Assembly: GCA_031551625.1 (NCBI GenBank)
Contig: JAVBNJ010000103.1
Span: forward strand, 1-32,681
Direction of reading: 5' to 3'
DNA length: 32,681 bases
Source of the DNA: JAVBNJ01 sp031551625
GTDB lineage: Bacteria > Bacteroidota > Bacteroidia > Bacteroidales > UBA932
Under the pieces are notes generated by a model, which worked only from the letters and a program-made list of their open reading frames with translations, had not been told where the DNA came from and did no database searches. The stretch's first letter is position 1. Every line of letters begins with the position of its first letter. Shown here piece after piece: positions 7,208 through 13,995 of this stretch. Both the position numbers and the translations under genes were made by a program.

Positions 7208-8449
7208 TTACGACAACTTATGTATCGTCAAACCGCTGCGCAATTTGGGTTCAAACCAAGTTGTTTTCGGCGGCATGATGTTACCGGTGTCGGCAATGTC
7301 AATCAGTTGCTTCATCGACACGGGGTACAAGGCAAAGGCTGCTGCCATTTCGCCGCTGTCCACGCGTTTTTGCAATTCGCCCAAACCGCGGATACCGCCC
7401 ACAAAGTCGATGCGTTTCGATACGCGCAGGTCGCCCAAATTCAGAATTTTATCAAACACCAAATTCGACAACACTGTTACGTCAAGTACGCCAATCGGGT
7501 CAGCATCGTTGTACGTGCCTTTCTTCGCGGTAAGCGAGTACCATTTACCATCGATATACATGGCAAAGTTGTGCAAACCGGTCGGATGGTAAATTTCTTT
7601 TCCTTTTTCCACTACATCAAACGACTCTTTCAATTTTTCGATGAATTGCGCCGGAGTCAATCCGTTCAAGTCTTTCACCAAGCGGTTGTAATCAATAATT
7701 TTCAAATGACTTTCGGGGAAAATAACCGCCATGAAGTAGTTGTATTCTTCGTTGCCGGTATGATTCGGGTTTTGTTTGCGTTTTTCCAAACCAACCAAAG
7801 CTGCAGCCGCCGAGCGGTGATGGCCGTCGGCTACATACATAGCCGGAATGCCTGCAAAAATCGCTGTAATGCGTTTGTTGGTGGCATCATCTTCAATTAC
7901 CCAGAAATGATGGCCAAAGCCGTCTTCAGCTACGAAATCGTACTCCGGTTTTTTGCTGTCCACAATTTTCTTCACGATGTCGTTGATCTCAGCCACATCG
8001 GGGTAGGCAAAGAATACCGGTTCCACGTTGGCATTTTGAATGCGCACGTGGATCATGCGGTCTTCTTCTTTATCCTTGCGTGTAAGTTCGTGTTTTTTGA
8101 TACGGCCTTCGAGGTAATCATCCACATAGGCACAGGCCACCAAGCCATACTGAGTACGGCCTTCCATCGTTTGTGCGTAGATGTAGTACATTTCTTTGCC
8201 ATCTTGTTTCAACCAACCGCGTTCTTGCCACAACTTCAGGTTCTCCACCGCTTTGTCATAGGCTTCTTGCGAGTGCTCGTCAATAATCGGCTTGAAATCG
8301 ATTTCCGGTTTGATGATGTGCAACAACGATTTTTCACCTGCTTCGGCTTGTGCTTCCTGCGAGTTCAACACGTCGTAGGGGCGCGAAGCTACTTCTTTTG
8401 CCAGTTCTTTCGGCGGACGTACCGCCGCAAAAGGTTTTATTTTTACCAT
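7208..8449 (-). CDS. DUF1015 family protein, probable serine-metabolism enzyme
   Basis: 413 residues. The N-terminal KIKPFAAVRPPKE and RPYDVLN are characteristic of DUF1015, as is YVADGHHRSAAAA (DGHHR at residues 208-212). That motif resembles the GxHR-type motif of the ParB/sulfiredoxin fold, which includes the archaeal serine kinase SerK; this is a structural analogy, not a demonstrated homology. The gene starts 3 bp after the serA stop, so it is cotranscribed with serA and probably serC. Its place in the operon and the absence of a nearby phosphoserine phosphatase gene suggest a role in making or handling (phospho)serine. That role is inference. Confidence 0.85.
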   Translation of the reverse strand: MVKIKPFAAVRPPKELAKEVASRPYDVLNSQEAQAEAGEKSLLHIIKPEIDFKPIIDEHSQEAYDKAVENLKLWQERGWLKQDGKEMYYIYAQTMEGRTQYGLVACAYVDDYLEGRIKKHELTRKDKEEDRMIHVRIQNANVEPVFFAYPDVAEINDIVKKIVDSKKPEYDFVAEDGFGHHFWVIEDDATNKRITAIFAGIPAMYVADGHHRSAAAALVGLEKRKQNPNHTGNEEYNYFMAVIFPESHLKIIDYNRLVKDLNGLTPAQFIEKLKESFDVVEKGKEIYHPTGLHNFAMYIDGKWYSLTAKKGTYNDADPIGVLDVTVLSNLVFDKILNLGDLRVSKRIDFVGGIRGLGELQKRVDSGEMAAAFALYPVSMKQLIDIADTGNIMPPKTTWFEPKLRSGLTIHKLS

Positions 8450-8452
8450 TTT

Positions 8453-9373
8453 CTATTTGTTTACTTGGAATGTTTTATCTCCCGTTTGGAAGAATTTTAC
8501 AATTTGGTTGGCAGCGGCCAAACCCGCGTTGATATTAGCTTCGGCTGTTTCGGCACCCATTTTCTTAGGTGTTGCAAACACACGTGTACCGAATTTTTCG
8601 TTCAACACGGCTTGGTTGTCGGCAGCAATATCGGTTACATATTTCAGGTCGGTACGTTCTTCCAGGACTTTCACCAATTCTTCTTCGTGAATCACTTCCT
8701 TGCGGGCTGTGTTCACCAAGCAACCGCCTTTCGGCATTTTCGACAACAGTGCATGGCCAATTGATTTTTTGGTTTTGTCATTTGCCGGAATATGCAACGA
8801 CACATAGTGGCAAGTGCTGTACAAATCTTCGATAGTAGCACACACTTTCACACCGTCTTTTTCAATCGCTTCCTTGGTTACAAACGGATCGAAAGCATAT
8901 ACTTCCATGCCGAAGCCTTTGCCAATCATAGCCACGAGGCGACCTACGTTACCATACGCATGAATCCCCAGTTTTTTGCCTTTCAATTCCGAACCGGTGC
9001 CCGATTGGAATGTGTTACGAGCCATGTACACCATCATGCCCAACGCCAATTCGGCTACGGCATTCGAGTTTTGACCCGGAGTGTTCATGGCTACAATACC
9101 GCGTTCGGTGCAAGCAGCCAAGTCGAGATTATCGAAACCGGCGCCGGCACGCACTACGATTTTTAAATTCTTAGCGGCAGCAACTACTTCTTTCGTTACT
9201 TTGTCGCTACGCACGATCAACGCATCTACATCGGCCACGGCTTTGTAGAAATCGTTAACGTCGGTATATTTTTCGAGCAACGCCAATTGGTTGCCTGCGC
9301 CTTCCACAATGTTGCGGATTCCGTCAACCGCTGCTTTTGCAAACGGTTTATCTGTTGCTACAAGTACTTTCAT
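8453..9373 (-). CDS. serA: D-3-phosphoglycerate dehydrogenase, short type with lysine at the histidine position
   Basis: 306 residues; oxidises 3-phosphoglycerate to 3-phosphohydroxypyruvate, the first step of serine synthesis. The NAD-binding loop is AYGNVGR (residues ~139-145), the substrate motif is VRAGAGFDNLD (residues ~74-84), and the catalytic Arg is in NTARKE (R224). No ACT or ASB regulatory domain follows, so the enzyme belongs to the short type III class. The usual TPH motif carrying the catalytic His reads ATPKKMGAET, with Lys at ~270, as in the III-K subclass known from Bacteroides and Entamoeba. The catalytic Glu environment (DVFE in other enzymes) is also changed (TDIAADN). The neighbours serC and DUF1015 support the assignment. 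Confidence 0.93.
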   Translation of the reverse strand: MKVLVATDKPFAKAAVDGIRNIVEGAGNQLALLEKYTDVNDFYKAVADVDALIVRSDKVTKEVVAAAKNLKIVVRAGAGFDNLDLAACTERGIVAMNTPGQNSNAVAELALGMMVYMARNTFQSGTGSELKGKKLGIHAYGNVGRLVAMIGKGFGMEVYAFDPFVTKEAIEKDGVKVCATIEDLYSTCHYVSLHIPANDKTKKSIGHALLSKMPKGGCLVNTARKEVIHEEELVKVLEERTDLKYVTDIAADNQAVLNEKFGTRVFATPKKMGAETAEANINAGLAAANQIVKFFQTGDKTFQVNK

Positions 9374-9445
9374 TTTTATTGTTTTTTGCTTATTTGATAA
9401 TTTGTTTATTTGTTGTTGATTTGGCTACTTTTACTGTTGATTCGT

Positions 9446-9518
9446 GGATTTGATGACTTGGTTATTTGAGAAAGCCAACAAGAACCGGCTGTTTTCAAAT
9501 AACCAACTAAGCAAATTA
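9446..9518. repeat. Hairpin repeat, copy A, flanking the four-helix-bundle gene
   Basis: TTGGTTATTTGA (9458-9469) and TCAAATAACCAA (9495-9506) form a 12-bp stem, and inside its 25-base loop AGCC and GGCT form a nested stem. The whole block is an imperfect direct repeat of 9912-9985: both start GGATTTGATGA, share GCCAA-A-GAAC and GTTTTC in the middle, and continue with AACTAAGCAAAT. The end overlaps the stop codon of the gene it borders. Confidence 0.65.
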
Positions 9519-9896
9519 ACCTTGCTGCTTATTCAGTTTCGCTTCGTAGGCATTTTGCAAAGAATTCAGTTTGTTTGAAATCTCGTTTATCAACAAAGCG
9601 ATATCTTCTCTTTCGTCTTCCGTTATATAGTTCAAGTCCATTGAAATATACAGTTGTGTATAAAGTTCCATCAAAGAGCCATAAGCTATTTCGATAAAAC
9701 GAATTTGGTCTTTCAATGAACGGCGAGACGAACCTTCGGATATATTAGAAGTTGTAGAAACACTGGCACGCCTCATCTGTCCGGTTAAGTTGAACCGTTC
9801 TTCAGGCGGAAAATTTTCAGTCAACTTGTAAATTAGTTGAACCAATTTACGAGCCAGTTGCCAAACTTCTAATTTTTCGAAAGAATAGATATACAT
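9516..9896 (-). CDS. Four-helix bundle protein (S23 / intervening-sequence family)
   Basis: 126 residues. The pattern F-x-KLEVWQLARKLV near the N-terminus, then LTGQMRRASVSTTSNISEGSSR and FIEIAYGSLMELYTQL, identifies the S23-type four-helix bundle family. These were first found in intervening sequences of 23S rRNA genes; free-standing copies are common in Bacteroidetes, and the family is related to Avd, the accessory protein of diversity-generating retroelements. No reverse transcriptase or rRNA gene is nearby. Here it separates serA and serC on the same strand and is bordered on both sides by related hairpin repeats, so it looks like an inserted cassette. The molecular role is unknown; these proteins are basic pentamers in known structures. 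Confidence 0.9.
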   Translation of the reverse strand: MYIYSFEKLEVWQLARKLVQLIYKLTENFPPEERFNLTGQMRRASVSTTSNISEGSSRRSLKDQIRFIEIAYGSLMELYTQLYISMDLNYITEDEREDIALLINEISNKLNSLQNAYEAKLNKQQG

Positions 9897-9911
9897 GCAA
9901 TGCTTATCTAT

Positions 9912-9985
9912 GGATTTGATGATTTGCTTATTCGGCAGGCCAATATGAACGGACCGTTTTCAACTAAGCAAATCATCAAATAACC
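9912..9985. repeat. Hairpin repeat, copy B, flanking the four-helix-bundle gene
   Basis: ATTTGATGATTTGCTTA (9914-9930) and its perfect complement at 9965-9981 form a 17-bp stem with a 34-base loop. It is an imperfect direct repeat of 9446-9518 on the other side of the gene. The repeat lies between the serC stop and the four-helix-bundle start, so this hairpin can also attenuate serC read-through. Confidence 0.7.
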
Positions 9986-10001
9986 AAATCAACAAAATGT
10001 T

Positions 10002-11081
10002 TTATGCGTGCATTTTTTCAAATTCCTGCATGCAAGCAACCAATGCTTTCACGCTTTCGATCGGGCAAGCGTTGTAGGTCGAAGCGCGGAAGCCGCCTAC
10101 CGAGCGGTGGCCTTTGATGCCAATCATACCGCGTTCTTTGGCGAATGCCATGAAAGCGTCTTCTTTATCTTCAAACCCTTTGTTCATCACAAAGCAGATA
10201 TTCATCAACGAACGGTCTTCTTTTTCAGCAGTTCCTACAAACATTTTATTGCGGTCGATTTCGTTGTACAACAAGGCTGCTTTTTCTACATTGCGTTTAT
10301 ACATGCCTTCTACACCACCATTGGCTTTTACCCATTTCAGCGTTTCGTTCATAATCAGAATCGGGAACACGGGCGGGGTGTTGAACATCGAATCTTCTTT
10401 GATATGCGTACGGTAATCCACCATCGTAGGAATTACGTGGCTTACTTTACCCAGCAAATCTTCGCGAACAATAACGAACGTAACGCCTGCGGTACCTACG
10501 TTCTTTTGTGCGCCACCGTAAATCAAACCGTATTTCTTTACGTCAACCGGACGGCTCATAATATCGGACGACATATCGGCTACCAGCGTTACAGGGCAAT
10601 CCATATCTTTGTGGATTTCGGTTCCGTAAATAGTGTTGTTGGTAGTGATGTGGAAATAATCGGCATCCTTCGGAATTTCATATCCTTTGGGGATATAAGT
10701 AAAATTCTTATCGGATGATGAAGCTACTTTTACAGCTTTGTCGCCGAAAATCAACTTGGCTTCGGCATACGCTTTCTTAGCCCATACGCCGGTTTCGAGG
10801 TAAGCGGCTTTCTTTTCCAATAAATTGAAAGGAACCATCATGAATTGTGTGCTGGCGCCACCACCTACGAAAATCACTTTGTAGTTTTCGGGGATGCCGA
10901 GCAACTCGCGCCACAGCCCTTCGCACTCGGCCATGGTTGATTCCCAGTCTTTAGTACGGTGCGAAATCTCGATAACGGACATTCCCGAACCTTTGAAGTC
11001 TTTCAAAGCTTCGATACCGGCTGCTACAGCCTCTTTCGGAAGAACGCAAGGACCTGCGTTGAAATTGTGAACTGTTTTCAT
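10002..11081 (-). CDS. serC: Phosphoserine aminotransferase
   Basis: 359 residues, full length for the family. Transfers the amino group of glutamate to 3-phosphohydroxypyruvate, giving phosphoserine (second step of serine synthesis); the same enzyme type also serves pyridoxal phosphate synthesis. N-terminal NFNAGPCVLPKEA, GGGASTQF near residue 73 for the cofactor phosphate, and the Schiff-base lysine in YGGAQKNVGTAG (K193) are all present. The C-terminal GHRSVGGFRASTYNA is typical. Own promoter at 11138-11169; first gene of the serC, four-helix-bundle, serA, DUF1015 series, all on the minus strand. Confidence 0.96.
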   Translation of the reverse strand: MKTVHNFNAGPCVLPKEAVAAGIEALKDFKGSGMSVIEISHRTKDWESTMAECEGLWRELLGIPENYKVIFVGGGASTQFMMVPFNLLEKKAAYLETGVWAKKAYAEAKLIFGDKAVKVASSSDKNFTYIPKGYEIPKDADYFHITTNNTIYGTEIHKDMDCPVTLVADMSSDIMSRPVDVKKYGLIYGGAQKNVGTAGVTFVIVREDLLGKVSHVIPTMVDYRTHIKEDSMFNTPPVFPILIMNETLKWVKANGGVEGMYKRNVEKAALLYNEIDRNKMFVGTAEKEDRSLMNICFVMNKGFEDKEDAFMAFAKERGMIGIKGHRSVGGFRASTYNACPIESVKALVACMQEFEKMHA

Positions 11082-11137
11082 GTGTTAATTTTTTAAGTGT
11101 TTATATTGTTTTTATTTCAAATTTCGCTAATAACCTT

Positions 11138-11169
11138 CAAAATTACGAATAATTTTTTATTGAAACAAA
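11138..11169 (-). promoter_or_regulatory. Promoter of serC
   Basis: Minus strand TTTG (11169-11166), 20 bases, TAatTTTG (11145-11138). Both elements and the spacing match the Bacteroidetes consensus. The untranslated leader would be about 50 bases, AT-rich, with no obvious riboswitch. Confidence 0.8.
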
Positions 11170-11305
11170 TAAATTGCTTACAATTTGTAACTTTTATCAA
11201 TTTTTGCGAAGAAAACAGCTAGCAGGGAAGCGAGGCTGTAAACTTTACTAAGCAACAATAGAGGTATTTTGATTCATACAAAAGTAAAAAACTTAATCTC
11301 TCGAA

Positions 11306-12514
11306 CTATGGACGTAAGCAACGAACGGCTGACACATTGTTCACATAATTGCCACAATCGGAGGGATGAATCGCACCGCATACCATACCTGTTCCCGCTA
11401 ATGCATCTAAACCGAGTCCGATGTAACATCCCGAAGGAGAATCATTAGCCTTCCAATATGCACAATAGTTTGGATCGTCACTGCCATTAACCACGTATAC
11501 CGAAGCCCACCCATAATAATCGTTACCACCGGAACAAGGACTCTTTATTGCACGTAACCTTTGGCACACTACACTGGCTGTAGTAGATATCGAATTGCGT
11601 AATGTTGTAAAGTCACTACCTAATGGTAAAACCCAGCCTTCTGGACACACACCTTGCTTGTTAGCCCCATATCCGCTATTTCCACCACAGGCTTTACTCG
11701 TTTCAGGACTGGTATAGGCTCTTCCACATTTATCTTTTGAACAATAGCTAAGAGCTTTTCCTATAGCTGAACCATTACAAGTTGATAGTTTAACATTCTG
11801 TGCCAACCACCATTTATTATCTGGCATCATCACAATTCTATATAATTCGTTATCGCGCGTGTCTTTTATCCACGCTTCCCAATTTTGCGCACCATTTGTG
11901 CGTTGTCGGCAAAGATGAGTCGGATCCATATACAAATCACTTCCGGTATAAGGGCAATAAAGACCGCCTATACCAGGGCAATCAGTGACATCGGTAAATG
12001 TAGTGGAAGCGTTTACGGTTAAGTCTGATTTTACAATCGCTTTCCCCGAAACAGTTTGCGACGAAGTCACAAACGACGGTGTACCTTTGAAAGTAAATAT
12101 ACCGTTATCAAGTGTTACATTCGGCGGATAATCGCTCACGTGAGCGCACCAACTGTATTTGCTAGCACTTCCGGTGTTCAGCGTTACTGTTATTTTTTGG
12201 TTGTAGTTAGTACTTGTGCCTTGCAACCAAAAACCACGGCCACCTGCCGTAATAGTAGAACCGGAACTTCCAGCGTTAACACTTGTAACCGTTGCACGGT
12301 CCCAAACACCGGTTGTCAGATTTTTGTAATCAACCAGTACCCACACTTTGGAGGTATACTTCCCCTCCAGCCGGTTTGTCCACGACACATTAAAGCTGAC
12401 CATCTTTGAAGTGGAGTAACTACCACTCGTAGACGATACCGTAATTTTATAATTTTGCGCAAATGCGGTGCAAGCGAACGTTGCACACAAAATAAATAAA
12501 TAGGTTTTTTTCAT
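11306..12514 (-). CDS. Secreted FISUMP-domain protein
   Basis: 402 residues with a signal peptide (MKKTYLFILCATFACTAFAQ). Residues ~20-190 form a beta-rich N-terminal region. The remainder is a FISUMP domain: NKWWLAQNVKL, the GRAYTSPE segment (equivalent of the usual YGRLYTW), GVCPEGWVLPLGSDFTTLRNSI and the closing SAVRCLRP. Many cysteines suggest disulfides and export. The same domain closes the protein at the left edge of the window. Family members are outer-surface or secreted proteins of unknown role. It stands alone, 225 bp from serC. Confidence 0.88.
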   Translation of the reverse strand: MKKTYLFILCATFACTAFAQNYKITVSSTSGSYSTSKMVSFNVSWTNRLEGKYTSKVWVLVDYKNLTTGVWDRATVTSVNAGSSGSTITAGGRGFWLQGTSTNYNQKITVTLNTGSASKYSWCAHVSDYPPNVTLDNGIFTFKGTPSFVTSSQTVSGKAIVKSDLTVNASTTFTDVTDCPGIGGLYCPYTGSDLYMDPTHLCRQRTNGAQNWEAWIKDTRDNELYRIVMMPDNKWWLAQNVKLSTCNGSAIGKALSYCSKDKCGRAYTSPETSKACGGNSGYGANKQGVCPEGWVLPLGSDFTTLRNSISTTASVVCQRLRAIKSPCSGGNDYYGWASVYVVNGSDDPNYCAYWKANDSPSGCYIGLGLDALAGTGMVCGAIHPSDCGNYVNNVSAVRCLRP

Positions 12515-12655
12515 AAAACTTAAATTTTTAGTTAATTTATTAATATTTTAGTTTATAATTGTGTAGTGCAGGGAATTGACGATTACAAACAAACACTTTG
12601 CCAACTCCCGTCACTACTTCAAATAGAATTTCCCAGCTACGATATTTTTTTCGCT
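12515..12655. other. AT-rich intergenic stretch upstream of the FISUMP gene
   Basis: This AT-rich stretch should contain the promoter of the FISUMP gene, but I cannot pick a convincing TAnnTTTG element. No gene-like frame is seen between 12515 and 12977 beyond the repeats listed separately. Confidence 0.4.
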
Positions 12656-12691
12656 GCCCGTCATTGCGAGGAACGAAGCAATCTCTCCATT
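12656..12691. repeat. Dispersed repeat of the CGTCATTGCGAGGAACGAAG type
   Basis: The words CCCGTCATTGCGAGGAACG and AAGCAATCTC form a repeat unit that I recognise as recurring in intergenic regions of many bacterial genomes, including Bacteroidetes. Only one copy occurs in this window. It marks the left border of the accessory zone. Confidence 0.55.
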
Positions 12692-12739
12692 TCTCGCTAT
12701 GTTTCCGTTTTCTATGTGCTAAACAAGAAAACGTGGATT

Positions 12740-12897
12740 CTAACTTACGACACCAGAGGTTCTGAGAAACCCACCATAGAGATAAGTTAGAGCCCACGCT
12801 CTAATATGTCGGGGTTCGCCACTATGGTTGAAATTTCTCAGATTTCTGGTATCATGCAAGGAACATTGTAAATGCACGAATAGTCGGCATCTACAAT
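12740..12897. repeat. Structured intergenic element with nested inverted repeats
   Basis: An imperfect inverted repeat of about 27 bases (12753-12779 against 12822-12849, sharing CCAGA, TCTGAGAAA and CCATAG) encloses a perfect 7-bp hairpin, TTAGAGC-CCAC-GCTCTAA (12787-12804). CTAACTTA at ~12740 can pair alternatively with TAAGTTAG at 12783-12790. A further stem CATTGTA/TACAATG lies at ~12864-12897. No open frame explains it. Confidence 0.55.
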
Positions 12898-12977
12898 GCA
12901 AAGAAATGAAAATATTTTTAAATGGGCAAATTTATTTTTCCTGTGAATACACTTCAAGTATCAAATGCGTAAGAAAA

Positions 12978-13730
12978 TTATTCAAACTCTTCTCTTTTTC
13001 GATAATCCAAAGGCATCAAAGAATAATAAGTAGGATGCTTATATAAACTCGAATAAATTATATGACTATTGTTATCCGAGGCATTCTTAAATCCCGTTAT
13101 TTCTGTTAACTTCGGCAGTGTCAATGAATTTTCAATATTTAGTACATAACCATACGGCGGGAATACAAATTCACATAGTATTCCAACATCATTTGTAAAT
13201 GACCACGGAATGCTTCTAAATTGGCCCTCATTATTTAAAAAAGTATAAATTCTATATTTATCTGGAAGCTCATTAGATTGTGGTTGTTTAATAAATTCAA
13301 GCAATTCAGGATATGAATCCATTACATATATTTCATTTATGCAAACAAACATCGCTATGATTTGTTTTAATATTCTCAATGGGTTCATATCTTTGATAAC
13401 AAAATCAATTCCATCAAAATCTTCATTTGAATTTAACTGAAGTAAGTATGCTCCCAAGCCAACCCACTTTTGATATGAACGAACATAATTTTGTCCTAAA
13501 TAATTATTACATTTTTCACATAAGCAGTATTCACCCATGCCTCCTTGGTAGACGGCGCCTTTAGGTTTATAGCTGAATATATCTTTGATTTTTGTAAATT
13601 CATCATGAAGAATTGAGTAATATCTCGTATTTTTATTAAAGGCTGTTTTAGGAGGAATATGTTCAAAAGTCAATTCTCCATGTTCTTTGCATAGCTTGCA
13701 TGTTCCTATATGTTTATTTTTTTTGACCAT
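12978..13730 (-). CDS. HNH-type (treble-clef) endonuclease-like protein
   Basis: 250 residues from ATG 13730; the frame extends two codons further only through a TTG. The N-terminus carries CKLCKE (first Cys pair), then LTFEHIPPKTAFN, then LCEKCNNYLG (second Cys pair), the layout of an HNH nuclease in a zinc-bound treble clef with H as the catalytic base in EHIPPK. The remaining ~180 residues match no domain I recognise. The gene is AT-rich compared with its neighbours, with many Asn, Ile and Lys codons, which suggests transfer. Preceded by a truncated antitoxin-like ORF and close to a DUF1016 nuclease, so a defence or mobile-element role is plausible but unproven. Confidence 0.75.
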   Translation of the reverse strand: MVKKNKHIGTCKLCKEHGELTFEHIPPKTAFNKNTRYYSILHDEFTKIKDIFSYKPKGAVYQGGMGEYCLCEKCNNYLGQNYVRSYQKWVGLGAYLLQLNSNEDFDGIDFVIKDMNPLRILKQIIAMFVCINEIYVMDSYPELLEFIKQPQSNELPDKYRIYTFLNNEGQFRSIPWSFTNDVGILCEFVFPPYGYVLNIENSLTLPKLTEITGFKNASDNNSHIIYSSLYKHPTYYSLMPLDYRKREEFE

Positions 13731-13757
13731 AAACAAATACTCTTCTGCAGATTTATT

Positions 13758-13928
13758 TTAAATTGTCGTATCAGTGATACGACAATCTTCAACATCGGGA
13801 AATAAAAAAGCATATGCTTTTTCTAAATTCTTTGTATACTCTTCTGTTCCTTGTTTTCCGTAACGTTCATCTAAAACAGCCGAATAATCTCTAATTTCAT
13901 TTGATTTTATTTCTGTTTTTTGCTTCAT
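13758..13928 (-). pseudogene. Truncated antitoxin-like ORF (56 codons)
   Basis: Reads from ATG 13928 to TAA 13758. The sequence IRDYSAVLDERYGKQGTEE, then KNLEKAYAFLF, resembles the N-terminal segment that precedes the helix-turn-helix in HigA-like antitoxins of Bacteroidetes, but the protein ends before any HTH. The final 13 residues come from a stretch similar to the DUF1016 gene at 14714-14756, read one base out of frame: in the other frame it would give FPDVE-IVVSLIRQ, compared with FQDIEIVVSLVRQ. The ORF therefore looks like a mosaic remnant. It may still be translated. Confidence 0.5.
13761..13787. repeat. 27-base palindrome, copy 1
   Basis: ATTGTCGTATCA, a central G, and TGATACGACAAT form 12-bp arms. 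It differs from copy 2 (14714-14740) at two positions only. It lies at the truncated 3' end of the antitoxin-like ORF. Confidence 0.8.
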
Positions 13929-13995
13929 GATATTTCACATTTTAAATTATCGCCTCAGGCAGTTATCAAGTAATCCTTGACAACTGAATTTGTCA

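Noticed and set aside
7220..8764. Long plus-strand open frame (514 codons) opposite DUF1015 and serA
   Set aside because: It is fully antisense to two clear genes, has no recognisable domain and is rich in Phe/His/Val, as expected for the complement of well-used codons.
9516..9896. Diversity-generating retroelement based on the Avd-like four-helix bundle
   Set aside because: There is no reverse transcriptase, template repeat or variable repeat in the window; only the protein fold is shared.
12566..12790. Short open frames on both strands over the dispersed repeat
   Set aside because: They run through the GTCATTGCGAGG-type repeat and structured element and encode no recognisable protein.
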